Assembly (NCBI GenBank): GCA_036897525.1
Contig: JAYMTJ010000008.1
Span: 62,001-126,000, forward strand
Reading direction: 5' to 3'
Source of the DNA: Pelargonium x hortorum
Lineage: Eukaryota; Streptophyta; Magnoliopsida; Geraniales; Geraniaceae
Length of the DNA stretch: 64,000 nucleotides
The position numbers and the translations under genes are program-made. The notes under the pieces were generated by a model that was not told where the DNA came from, did not search any database, and saw only the letters and a program-made list of their open reading frames with translations. Every line of letters begins with the position of its first letter. Within the stretch, counting starts at the first letter, position 1. Positions 38,201 to 49,759 of this stretch are shown here, piece by piece.

Positions 38201-41200
38201 CTTTTAATAGTAATATCCTCTTTATTGTCTCCCCTTACCCCTTGTGATTGGGCTTATCAAGACTTATTTATATAATACAGGGCACTGAAAAAACTTTAAT
38301 TTAAATAATTAGTGAAATGAAATACATATGATATGAAGGAAAAACTTATACTACAAATACCTGCTATCCAAACCTTGGAATTTGACCCTTATAATTGAAG
38401 AACTTCCCACTTAATTATAGAGTACTTTACTTGACTTTTTGAGTTGGTTCATTTTTCTATGGCGCAGAATCAGTATTCAATTTGAAATAATATGTCGAGT
38501 CAATTGGGTGTTGCCCTTCATAGTTATAGCTATTTATAATGTTGAGTCAGGAATCCTACTAAAGTGATTTAGAGTATAGTCCGTGGGAGTAGCTAATAGA
38601 GTATTTCGAAAATCAAAGCATTCTCCGTTAGAAAAGAGATATTATTCACGTCGGGGTATTTTGAAAAGTCAAACTAATGCTATCATCTTGCTTTATCCAA
38701 AGCTGCCCTATATTTATTGCAAACATGAAAAGTACTAAAATGTAGTATAAACTACTAGGTATATAAAGCCCAAAAGGAGCTTCTATTTATTTTATTAGAG
38801 TAGAGGGGTCTTATATCGGCTCGAGAATTCCTTTATGTTCTCTTTCAATTTGTAGCCGGTTATCCAGGCATAGTTGCATAGTTACGGAAAGGTGTCAAAA
38901 AGTTACCAACACTTAACTTTCAAAAGAAAAGGGCTTGGATAGAGTTGCTTAATGAGCAATAAATGCAACAAATGCTTCAAAAATACCATACGCTTTTTTT
39001 TAAGTTTCCAGGAGTAGAAAAGATAATAAATAGTAGTAAAATTCTTATAAATAAAGTGTCTTTGCTGAATTTTGTTGAATAAAGATCCACTATGAGGAAC
39101 TCGTTTAAGTGTAAACCGAGTGCTTAGAAAAGGGGGTATAACGAATTTGGTATTAGTGTACAAGTCAAGGGCGGTTGGGTTGGTTTCTCTTGCATACAAC
39201 TGGGACGAGATACTGTGAAAAAAAGGTATGAAATGAAGTAGGATAATTCCATTAGATTAGAGAAGTAGGGGCTGTTATAAATGTCCTCAGATGACTTGGA
39301 TATTACCCCGGATAATTTATGGGGTTTTGCTTAAAGGGTTTAATTTCTACAAATCCCCTAGACTTTTACTAGCTTTCGGGGAAAGTCAAATATAAGGTGC
39401 TTTCCTAACTATGCTAGGCTGTAGACTATAGGAGATTTTAGAAAAAGGTCCTCCAGCAAGCTTTATAGATTTAAATGGACACCCCTATTCCCGGGCATTC
39501 AAATCAAACTAAAGGAAGAAACTAAGATTTAGTGGGGACAATCCTGACGGATCCTACTAGGGTAGAAAATGACTTTTTGTTACATGTACAGAACTATTCC
39601 CACGAAAACCCTTATCTATTTTTTTGTACATTTTTAGTAAAAATCTAATCTAGGTTGCTTTGTTCTAGTTTACTTAAAGTTTTCGGTTATTTAGTATTTA
39701 GACTTTTTCTGGGATTAACTTTTAGAAATTACATTACCTCGACTCTCGCCTTCCTGAGTATTAATAAGAGTGCGCCTAAAGAGCTTCATTGCAGTTAGAA
39801 CTAGCATCTTCAAAGCAAAGGGTTTTCATTTTATATGGGAATGGAAAACCATCTCCTGGTTAGGTTTACTACGAAGAATCTATTACTATTAGATTACATT
39901 TTAGGAGTACTCGGCCTAAAACAGAAGGTAAAAGGGTCCGTAAGAACCCAGAGCGTTATTGTGTAGTTAACTTTCTAGTATGCTTTAATTTCTCTATTTC
40001 GGGGGTCTGTTTAGTAATGCAAGGTTAATAGTAACCAACTAGTGGTTATGAGAGGAGCTTCTATGCCAAAAAATGTTTTTTCGTATACTCTAATTGCCTT
40101 TATATTTCATTTAAGAATCACTTGGGGCCTGGTATCTTAACATTTAGTTAAAAACACTTTCTTGACTACAATTACAATACAACAAGTCTTTTTTTCTAAT
40201 AAAATGATTGGTACGCGGTATTAAAATATCTCAACTCTTTCTTTTCAGGTGCAATTGATTTAGCTTAGCGAACTCGGTATATCTTAAAATACTTAATATA
40301 GTTAGTCGATTATAATATAATCCCTGCATACTAATATGGCACTCTTTCTTAGGTAGATATAACACCACTGAAAGTCAATACCAAATGAAAGTTCTAATCC
40401 TAAATACTTCGGAAGCTGGTAACTATAAGACCTCTGGAACCGTAGTAAGTATTAACACTCTGCTTAAGGGTCTCGAAACCCAGCTTACCATTACACCTTA
40501 TATTAGCGGTATCTCAGCCAATGGAAGCCTCTAAGCCTGTCAAAGTCTGCAACTCTTTCGGAAGCTAGGAATCTCCTTAACAAGGAAGTATATTAAGTGC
40601 AGTTGTTAGTTATCATGTAAGTATTGGGCATTAACCTTCTCAATACCAATGCTAAGCTCTGTACTATCTTAGGAACCTGAATTCTCTTTGCTAAAGCTAG
40701 CCTCCATGAATAATCAATTACCAGAAAGTCCATCAACTCTTGAACTCAGTACCTGGTAAGGACATAGAGAGTAAAGGAAGCTGAATACAACTCAACTCAT
40801 CTCTAGCGAAGCAAGTCATCAATACTCTTCTCTTAAAACCCTTTAACCTCCATCGAACTCTAATAATCTATGACTAAGAACTCATTAACTAACCTTATGA
40901 GCTAAGTTCTTCTCTTCCTAAGGAGAGTTATTATACATTCCAAACCCTATACCTACTTATATCCTTGAGAGCCTTAAACCATTCGAACTCTAAACCCGAG
41001 ATACCCTCCTTAGCAGTCAAGGGTAATGCAATCTCTATCTCTTCAGTGCCAGCTATAACCGATAGCAAGGAACACAGCCTCTGTAATTACTATTCTAGCC
41101 ACTCAGTAACCTGATAAGATAAGAAGGAACTCTCCAGTCCAATTGCAGTTGAAAGCAGTTCTTGTACTTTCCTGGAAAATAGCTCATCAGAGAGAAGACA

Positions 41201-41320
41201 CTTGAAAATCTAGAACTGGTTTCATGCCTTTAGGAGTCCTAGACGTTTCTTTTGATTGAGCCTGCCTTCTTGATATCTTTCTTTTTATTCCCTGATAGGA
41301 GTTGCTTGTATCCTATTTGA
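35290..41320. other. AT-rich DNA without a recognisable gene
   Basis: No gene is supported. An A15 tract lies at 36675-36689. At about 36438-36508 on the minus strand, GGCGG and CCGCC could close a small three-armed fold with a GCTA/TAGC arm, but no tRNA loop words accompany it. From about 40400 to 41250 the + strand becomes C-rich and G-poor, with no long frame. Confidence 0.5.
36675..36689 (+). repeat. A15 homopolymer
   Basis: Fifteen uninterrupted A residues, the longest homopolymer I noticed in the window. Confidence 0.9.
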
Positions 41321-41324
41321 CTTC

Positions 41325-41505
41325 TATAGTATTAGTTATAGAGTTCTTATAGATAAGATAGTTGTATTAAATAAAACTTCCTCTTGCTCCCTGGAGTTAC
41401 TGACAAGGGAGGTTAAAGGCTTAGATATATTTGACAGCATTCCCCTTACCGACTGAAACTTTGTGAAGGAGGTGAATACCCGTAAGTAGACTAGATAGTA
41501 CCTTA
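41325..41505 (+). repeat. dispersed repeat, copy E
   Basis: This copy contains GTTGTATTAAATA (41361-41373, identical to copy C), AGTTACTGACAAGGGAGGTTAA (from 41395, like copy A), and the core TACCGACTGAAACTTTGTGAAGG (41447-41469). The core aligns with copy C at about four in five positions, without gaps through its first 21 bases. The order and rough spacing of three blocks agree with copies A and C, which is the main reason to call this a family. It carries no open frame of its own beyond an 80-codon minus-strand frame that I consider chance. Confidence 0.6.
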
Positions 41506-41519
41506 GAGTTAAAAAAAGG

Positions 41520-42455
41520 CTAAAACGGAAACTTCTTCTAACGTATCCCTTTTTTCTTTGACCGGTTAATACCTGCAAAAGACTCTAAACCTGTAAATTC
41601 CCGTCATTACTTTATACTGGGAACCCTTCCTTTGCAATATCCACTTGTATTCTAAAACTTCTAAACAACCCTGTTGCCTATATTATATAGAACTTTCTTA
41701 CTTTACTTGTCGGACTGCCTTACTTCTTGTTCCCTAGTATATTGAATAAATGAAAAGGAATCTCCTTAAAAAAGGTAAGTAGGAGGAATTGCAATTAGAA
41801 CAAGTTAGTCAGTTTCTTCGCTATTATCGGTTTTAGTGGACAAGCCACAATCTAAAATAGAGGAATGAATCCCTAAGTAGAGTTTTTTAATAAGAAATTT
41901 ATGATTTAAGTAAAGCGGTTTTGTCTAAGTCGAGGTATTCTTAAGAGTAACAAACAAAATATGAAGTTGATTAATAAGAGTAAGCTGTAGAGAGATAAGA
42001 TCAATTCTGTCGATTACCCGTGCAGCCCGGTTTTCTTTCACAAGGAAGTAAACCCGATTTTATTAAAAGTGCTTCTCAAAGAATTTTTAACTGATGCGAG
42101 CTTATAATCCTGCCAATTTAGGGCTTATGCTATAACGGATTTTCCTTTTTTTTTTAAGTTCAATATAGTTTTTTGAACAAGGTAATGGATTCAGTAATTT
42201 GCAAATATTTTATAACTCTGGAAGTTAGAAGTATGACCTCTTGTTTTTTCCACCTTGTCAAGGATCGCTTTTCTGAATTTGTGTAAATAATACTTTCTAA
42301 ATTGTTGTAATATCTGTTCATACCTTTTTTTTTGGCATTTTAGAAAAGAAAAGTCTTTCATTTTTTTATTGTGGGTGTTAACGAGGGAGAAGCTTTCTCT
42401 TATACCCGCCTAGGGAACTACTGATTCAAGGGTTAGGGATCGTGATATATTTTAA
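41520..42455. other. AT-rich DNA without a recognisable gene
   Basis: No gene is supported. A T10 tract at 42146-42155 is followed by GTTCAA (42158-42163) and its reverse complement TTGAAC (42173-42178), a six-pair stem around nine bases just upstream of the long open frame. Confidence 0.5.
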
Positions 42456-42485
42456 AGAAGGACTCTATCTGCATTTAATTTATTT

Positions 42486-42974
42486 TTGAAAAATTTCAAT
42501 ACGAAAAAATCCATCAACTTTTCAGACTATGCCTCAACTACAAGGAATGTTTTTTTCAGGAGAGTTCCTTGGCTCACGCTTTTAAGGTATTTGAAATTGA
42601 CAGCTCAATTTAGAAATGACTGCATTAAGTGGAAACTCGATTGGCTAACGCATTTCATCTTAAGTTTTCCTAGAGTATGCAACTTATTTATTAATATGAT
42701 TCCCGAAACAAAGTTAAGAAAGGGTGGCTCTTTTGCGAAGAGATTTCTTAAGTGTTTCTCTACTATAAAACTTTATTCCCGATCGTCTTATTTATTTATT
42801 ATTCGACGTTGCGCAGGGCTGCAGACTTACATGCAAAAAAAAGGTATATATAACATGTTTATGTTTATCCCTGGGGATTCAACCACCTGTAAATGGACCT
42901 ATACCAGCAAAGTTATAAGTAATTGTGGTCGATTATCGCGGCTAGTAGTACGTATTTCATATCATATACCTTAG
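42486..42974 (+). CDS. longest open frame, basic protein of unknown family
   Basis: The frame is open from 42456 to 42974. The first plausible start is a TTG at 42486, giving 162 residues; there is no ATG near the 5' end and no clear ribosome-binding site. The protein is strongly basic (29 Lys/Arg against 5 Asp/Glu), with aromatic-rich stretches and several Cys, and no clear membrane span or catalytic motif. Basic character of this kind would suit an organellar ribosomal protein or an intron-encoded nucleic-acid-binding protein, but I recognise no signature of either. A rough estimate gives well under one stop-free run of this length by chance in random DNA like this, so it is the best coding candidate on length alone. 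Identity unknown. Confidence 0.3.
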   Translation: MKNFNTKKSINFSDYASTTRNVFFRRVPWLTLLRYLKLTAQFRNDCIKWKLDWLTHFILSFPRVCNLFINMIPETKLRKGGSFAKRFLKCFSTIKLYSRSSYLFIIRRCAGLQTYMQKKGIYNMFMFIPGDSTTCKWTYTSKVISNCGRLSRLVVRISYHIP

Positions 42975-42979
42975 GGTTT

Positions 42980-45900
42980 TCCTAGGGCTTTTCCTTAAGA
43001 CTAGGACAACTATAGGCCCAAGAGGGGCCTAACAGCTACGAAGACTAAGAAAATTAAGACGTAAGAACAAAACCTCATTCGAGATATTGGGGTCATGTAT
43101 GAAACGGGGCCGTGGGTTTGAACTAGGGCAAAAGGGGATATGTATGCACATTCTAAATTTTCGAAAAGGGAAAGGGCCTTATTATCAAGGCTCAAGAAGT
43201 TCTTTTTTATTAAACCCTAAAACTTTCAAAACTTATAACTTATAGCTGGAGTAAAAGATTATATAATCTTTTAATATATTAATATCTGAATTCTTAAGAA
43301 AAGAAACGTAGAATGAATTTAACGATTATATATCTGTCTCTTACATTAGATTTCAATATTGGGATTTCCTTTTTAGTGTTAACTTGGTTGGGTTCTTTAG
43401 CGAAGTATACTATAAAGAAACGAGTTTTGTTTAAAGGTTCAAAACGGGAGCTTCTACTTACTTGTGTTGTTTATAATTGATATTTCGGGGTATTATATCA
43501 GTCCTTGAAGTTAGGATCACCTAATTTTGAATTGTTGAAAATTCAGATCTAATCTAGGACACCTTTACCCAAAATTTGTACTTATTTCTTTGATTTACTT
43601 TAAGACTTCCCTGTTTGATAGACCCCGCAAATTGAATAGAAGTGTAGAACTCTTTACTTAGATTCCCTATCCCCTAGATAGGATGGCCGGAAAAAGGAGC
43701 TACCTATACGGCTTACAAATATCTTTAGACCTTGTTAACTTTAGTATAAAGGCTGGGAAACTCGTGCTTGTACAGCTTACTTCTATTCTAATAAAAGATC
43801 CTAGATCTCAAACAGATAAGATAGGCTTGCCTGTCAAACCCGCTCAAAAGGAATGTTTGAGGGACCTCTTATAGAAAGCCTATGAAGAGTAACCCCTTAC
43901 CCAGAATCATCTCTTTAGTTTAGATTTTTAACCTTAGAACAAAAGTAAAGGACTCTCTTAAGCGCAGCCCTGATTATATAAACTTCCCTGCCATTAGGAC
44001 TAGGGACTAAGCAATTTTAAGAGGACTACGGCCTTAGGAAGAGCGCGCAAATATCAAATTGACTATATTATACTCTTATTCTGTCTTTGTGACCTTTTCT
44101 TTTTGCTAAGTGCCCTGTCAACAAAAAAAGACTAAATAAGTAGGAAGCATCATGAGGTATTTTAATGAGATCTACCTGAATTCGGTCTTGTTATTGTATC
44201 GAGTTACTTCTATAGAATCCTTAACTTTTTTTTACAGAACCTTAGAAAAGAAAAATCTTTAGGAGACCCTTGTATCTTGTACAAGGTATTAAATTTAGTT
44301 ACAAAGCAAGTACCGAGTTGATTGTATAATTATCCTGGTTTACGCTTTTAGCTATTACAAAATAACTTGTTTTATACGAGATCCCGGCTTTAAAGTAAAG
44401 AGACTGAAAAAAATATAACATCACGTAAAAATCCCTACGCAAGACTTAATCTAACAGGCATAAGAGCCCTTATTTTGAAGTATATCCTCTTTCTTAACTT
44501 AGGACAAAGATAATAAAATCAATATCCGGAGTATAAGTCTAGTAATTTATGGGAGTATACTTATATAAATAGAAAAGTCTAGAAGTTTCGCGTTTCAGAA
44601 AGAGAAGTAGGTGTTACTATACCCGGACCTACAACCCATTCCTTATTCAATACAAACTTGTTACTTATAGGCGGAAAACCTGCTATGGCTTAGTTAGATA
44701 GACATCCCCCAAGTGCTAAGTTGCTTTCTAACTATTATTCAGATATAGCCAAGCCTTTGCACTGTAATATAATGCAAAAACTGGATATGCTAGAGTTTTT
44801 CTAGTATCCCGGAGACAAAAGGGGCCTTGAAAATGCCATTACTTTAATAGGGAATCTAGAATTAAAGCGGTAACAGTAGAAAGAGTTAATAGTAACAAGT
44901 GAAGCAAAGTAGCTTTAATAAATAAGGGTTTTTAGCTACGGAGTATTATACGTAAAGGTTTCTTTTAGTACAGAGCTACTTTTTTTTTATTTGTATATTT
45001 TGCTTAGTCTTAATTTTAAAGAGCGTACACCTCATTAAAGGGAAGGGTCTCGGGTTTAGATATAAATTAATAAAAAGTCGACTTATGTTATTAGACCCAA
45101 AGCCTTTACTTCAAAAAAAGTGTAGCCCGACTAAGAGGTGCATTTGAAAAAATCCCTTATAGTGGTCGATACCGGGACTTTCAAAATCCTAGACAAGAGG
45201 AGAATCTTTTGTAGAAATCCGGGTAAATTCTATGATCTTATAAAGTTTTGTATTATATAAGTTAATACTTTTCAAGGAAAATTAGAATACAATGAAAACA
45301 CAATAGAATAGAAGACTATCTATAACAATTAGAACAACTATTTCCTAATCTATATAATAAATAAGTAACGTAAACTACTTCTGTATAACTATAACTACTC
45401 TAGAGTAAAGGAATACATTTTTTTTCTACACTAGTTACAAGAAGAAGAAGAAGACAACTATCAAGACAGGCCTAGCTCCTAAAAGAGGATACTGATACTG
45501 AGTAACAAAGCTACAAAGAGAAAGAGTAAGATACAAGTTAAGAAGAATCCTGGTAGTATAGGCTGCAAGAACAAAAATAGGAAGGCCTAGGAGCCCCATA
45601 AAACAGGTTCTATAGGAGGAGTTTAAATCCTAGTAAGACGAAAAGCTACGGTTATGGTGAAGAAAGGTATGATACAGAAGAGGGGAAGCGTATATGAATA
45701 AGAAGAGGTTGCCCATAAGGTATGCACGTTAAGGTTAAGGGGATCGAAATTTGTTTAGTAAAGAGTTGCTCTCATATTTATTTCTCTCAAGATATTTCTA
45801 AAGGGGGTAGTACAGCTCTCAATTTATATGTGTTATGGATAAGAGTAAGATATAGAGACAGAGTCTAGCTCTTAAGACTCTTAAGAAAACCCCAATCGTA

Positions 45901-47635
45901 AAAACATACGTAAGATTAAATCAAGTTTCTATTTTGTCAAACCTTTAGGTAGTAGTGAGCTCCTCCCCTTTTGAACTAAGTAAAGACTTTAATCCTAGTT
46001 TTGTGGGAATAAACGAATAAGTAGAGAATTTTATGGGTTCATTTATATTATAGACTTTGTATTTACCTTAAAATAATGTTATATTATAGAAAATTCTAGT
46101 CTAGAATTCTCATAATGAAGTGCCTTGCGTACCCCCACGGGTTGGTAATTCATTAACATATATCGACTCCTGTATAAGGGATGCTGTTGTTTTTTTTTGA
46201 TTCTTAAAAAAACCAGTTCTAGTAAGGTTTTCATGCATTATACTGCGAGTTCACCCAAAATTTGGGTTCAATTTTTACTGAAGTTTTTACTTAGTATTCT
46301 TTTATTAGGTATTAAGGTAAGTATGAGTGCACTTGTTTCGGAGTCAAATCCAAACCTTGCCGGTAAAGGTGTTAAAGAAAGAGATTCTATAGCTTGGGAG
46401 TAGTCCTAATTCTAACCAGTATAGGAATTGTAACTCTTAGTACTATAGGTATTTTAGCTCACGCACGGAAAGTCAGTAACTCTAGGAATTGCTTTGAATT
46501 CTTGCTAATGGAAAGCTGTCATCGCCGGCCAAATAATAAATAGAAGCTAATAAGAATTCCTCTTCTGGGATAGCAGGCAGTGAGTTCTTGTATTTTGTTT
46601 AGGAAAGAAAGAACTAACTATCTTGATTGTCAAGCTTGAGGAAAGCAAGACTAAAGCCAGGCGCTACCATCACCTCATAAAAAGGAAACCCTTATTGCAC
46701 AGAATACAAGAGCTCAAAACCAAGAATACAAAGTAAATAGATTCTATAAGTTCTGTTCCGGCTATACATACTTGCTTGCTTTAGCTACAAGAATACAAAA
46801 CCTATCTTTTACCCCGCGCAATATAACTACTATAAATATAGAATAAACTACTTAAGAGTTAGGATTTACCACATTGTGGTCGAGTTGTTTTAAAGTCAAT
46901 CTTGTTTACTCGTGTATAATATACTATACATATTCCTTAAATTTATAACTTACCCTTACTTGTTGCAAGCAATACATTATTGTAGAATATATTTATAAAG
47001 TCTAGGCTCCCCAGGTAACTCAAGTTGAGAAACAAGTGTTTATGGTAGTACTGAATCTTTAGGATCTAATTACGTTACGAAGGATACTTCAGGAGTCAAA
47101 AAGGTTCCCCTTGATTCTACCTAAGTGATTTGACTCCCAATCCTAGAGGTATGGTAAGTAAAAGCGTATTTTGCCTATATTCAAGAATAAAATTTACCTG
47201 AAAAGCGCCTCCTATGTATATGTAGTTTTGGCTGGAATTTAGGAGGCATAAACCATTAGCTATAGTTGCTTTACAATACAAACAAGGAAGCCTTAGTTTT
47301 CGGTGACTATATATCGGCAGTAAAAAAATGAATGCACTTATTATTAAACCTCTAAGGCTCGCTCTACATTTATAAGGCTAAAGAAAATAATCCGATCAAT
47401 ATCCAAACAGGAACCGAGGGGGCTTTCTATCTATCACAAGTTTTTTAATCTTATAGAGTCAGTCACCGCTTCAGTCGTCAGCGAACCCTAAAGTGGAAAC
47501 TTTACCTTAAATGAAGAGACACCGCAACGCATCTAGGAAGAAGAAGATGGGAGGACTTAGAGTTCGGTTAGTCAATCAAGAATTACCCTCCAATAATAAG
47601 ACCCTTTTTCCCCTCTTAGTTAGGTCCTAAGAAAC
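42980..47635. other. AT-rich DNA with a purine-rich patch
   Basis: No gene is supported. The patch 45430-45900 is purine-rich on the + strand and begins with five AAG units (45439-45453). It shares the words AGTATAGGCTGCAA with the patch near 690 and CTATCAAGACAGG with the patch near 50240. Frames through it are short. Confidence 0.5.
45439..45453 (+). repeat. (AAG)5 microsatellite
   Basis: Five perfect AAG units at the left edge of a purine-rich patch. Confidence 0.85.
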
Positions 47636-47639
47636 CTAA

Positions 47640-47915
47640 CCTGTTAGAGCACTCAAAGGAAACTGGTTAGAATTAGAACAAGTAGATTTTAGAGTTCCAT
47701 TAGCACCAATATATTTGTATGGACTTCCTTTGACTGCACTGACTGCAACCACCGATCAGTCCTATTCCACTGATCCACGGAGTACCTACTACCTTGGCAG
47801 GCATTCTTAGCTTAGCGGCAATCTTCTTCTTGTCAGCTGCCAACACTCCTTAGAACCCAACTCAGAATACTCCCACAATCCCAGGAAGGTACTGACCCGA
47901 TCCGGGATAAATTGA
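47640..47915 (+). other. C-rich block with frame split by one TAG
   Basis: This block is richer in C and G than its surroundings. One frame is open from 47640 to a TAG at 47808-47810 and continues open in the same phase to a TGA at 47913, about 92 codons in all. A second phase is open over the hydrophobic stretch near 47760-47855. The peptides show no family I know. The block may be a decayed gene or a compositional island. Confidence 0.25.
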
Positions 47916-47919
47916 AATT

Positions 47920-49590
47920 ACTGAGAGTCCTTAGACTACACGTAGAGGAGAAGTTTACTGGAAAAAAAAAGAGAAGTCGAGTTAATTCAGTTGCAGTTTA
48001 CGTCCTGTGTTAACAAAAAACTCAGGCAATAAATCACTTACTAACCAGTGGACCCGAAAGGAGTCCAATTTACAGTAAACGCGTGCCCTAACATGAGCTT
48101 TCCTTTAATCTCGGAACTTGTCCTCTTGAGTTAGAGACAAAGAATCTAATCTATACCTATACAAGTAAAGGTTTAATCTCTTAAAATTCTAGGAGAAGTC
48201 CTACAATTCAATAGAATTTTTTGAGTAAATCTGATCTGGTAGCAGGATTCCTATTTAGGCCCCCGGAAAGGGGAACTGGGAAGCCCTTAGATTATAACTT
48301 TCGAAAAAAACTCTTTGACTTAGAGTTTCTAATCCCTTTAGAAGTGAAGTCTATTTTCTTGCCCAATGAATCTTATGTTTGTTACTTTTATTTGCATTAA
48401 AACAAAAGTTACTGTGCCCAATAATAAGCTGGGTTTCTTTGAAATCCCCTTTATTTAATTCAACTTTAGTTGAATAGAAAAGTAATATAGCTAAACTGCT
48501 GGGGTCTGCCCTACCCAAAGATTGCAGCTTTAAATTAAATAGGAATACTATACTATAAAGTTACAAGGGGCTTTAACATAACAAGTTTTGTATTCTGAGA
48601 AAAAGTGGCATTCCTATTTTTATATATTGAAAAGACTTACTTTTTTTTTGTTGATACTGACCCTTAAAACTTAAAACTCAAAGCCCTCTCCTCTCGTTGC
48701 ATTACTTGCAAAGCTTGAGGGATATTGTATTCAGCAAATAAATAAAGGGTATTCTACTTATGATTTTTTTTTTCGGAGGGATGCTGTGCTGACAAAAGTA
48801 ATTCTAGCTTGAAAAAGAAGGATTCGTGGCTGGCTATAGTATAGAAGCACTGTTTTATAGAAGAGTTCCTAAACGGAAAATAAGCCTACCTCTAGCATAC
48901 GCAAATAGGGAACCCTATGGCAAAAGGGGCAAGAGCTAAATTAGACTTAAGGTGAGTTATACTTGAAAGGTGTCTAAATGTAATTTGTAAGAGAATTTTC
49001 GCTTTCTGCCTTACAGTTTCTTACCTTGGTGTAAACGAATTTGACTCTTTAGGGGAGGAAGGGGTTCCACTAACTCTACTTCTGAACTTTTTTTGACATC
49101 CAAGCCTTTACTTCAGTTTTCGTAATTATAAAAAATTGAGTTTAGTAGCAGTTTTTGATTTCTTTTATTTAACAAGGAGCCTTGGAGAAGCTATAATAAG
49201 CATTTAACTCCAGTGAATAAATACAGATATACCTAGACTAATCTTAATGAGTTCTCAGTCTTCACTTCAAAGCAGCCTTTTTATTTTCTGTTAGCCTACC
49301 CAGGGAGCACCCTCTATCCCGAGTCTTTTTTGATTCCTCTATTGCTATATACCCTTGATGAGTCGCCTTAGCAATTGTTTCGCCCATTAGGGTACCCGTT
49401 ACAAGAAATCCGACGGATACTCCAATATAAGGAAAAGCTCTTGATTGCCCTACTCGAGTAGCACTTATTAATATTAAGAAAGATTGGATTTAGGATTGTG
49501 GATCGGTAAGGATCTTTAAAGCGTCCGAGTATTTGACAAATAGGATAAGAATACCAGGGTTGCTCTTAACAGAATTTAGTTTTAGGATAA
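47920..49590. other. AT-rich DNA without a recognisable gene
   Basis: No gene is supported. A small hairpin CCCC/GGGG around GGAAA lies at 48261-48273. GGAGTCC occurs at 48060. Confidence 0.5.
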
Positions 49591-49594
49591 TTTC

Positions 49595-49740
49595 TCTTGT
49601 ATTAGTTGTGCTTATCATTTATTTTTTAAAGAGGTGTACCCTTTATACAGTAGAGTAGAGAAGGAATGAATCCTTTTTTACCCAACTGGAGCAAAGCGAA
49701 GGGAGGTTAAGGTATTGTAGTCTAAAGTAAAGAGTTAACT
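49595..49740 (+). repeat. dispersed repeat, copy F
   Basis: The core starts at 49679 with TACCCAACTGGAGC, followed by AAAGCGAAGGGAGG. Two blocks (TACCCAACTG and AGCGAAGGG) are identical to copy B, but eight more bases lie between them here. The upstream part (GTATTAGTTGTGC..., AGAGGTGTACCC) matches copy C and D only loosely. Confidence 0.5.
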
Positions 49741-49759
49741 TTACACTAGGAGCAGCAAC

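Noticed and set aside
38573-38590. AGTATAGTCC, resembling the group I intron S element
   Set aside because: No partner element and no flanking exon with homology.
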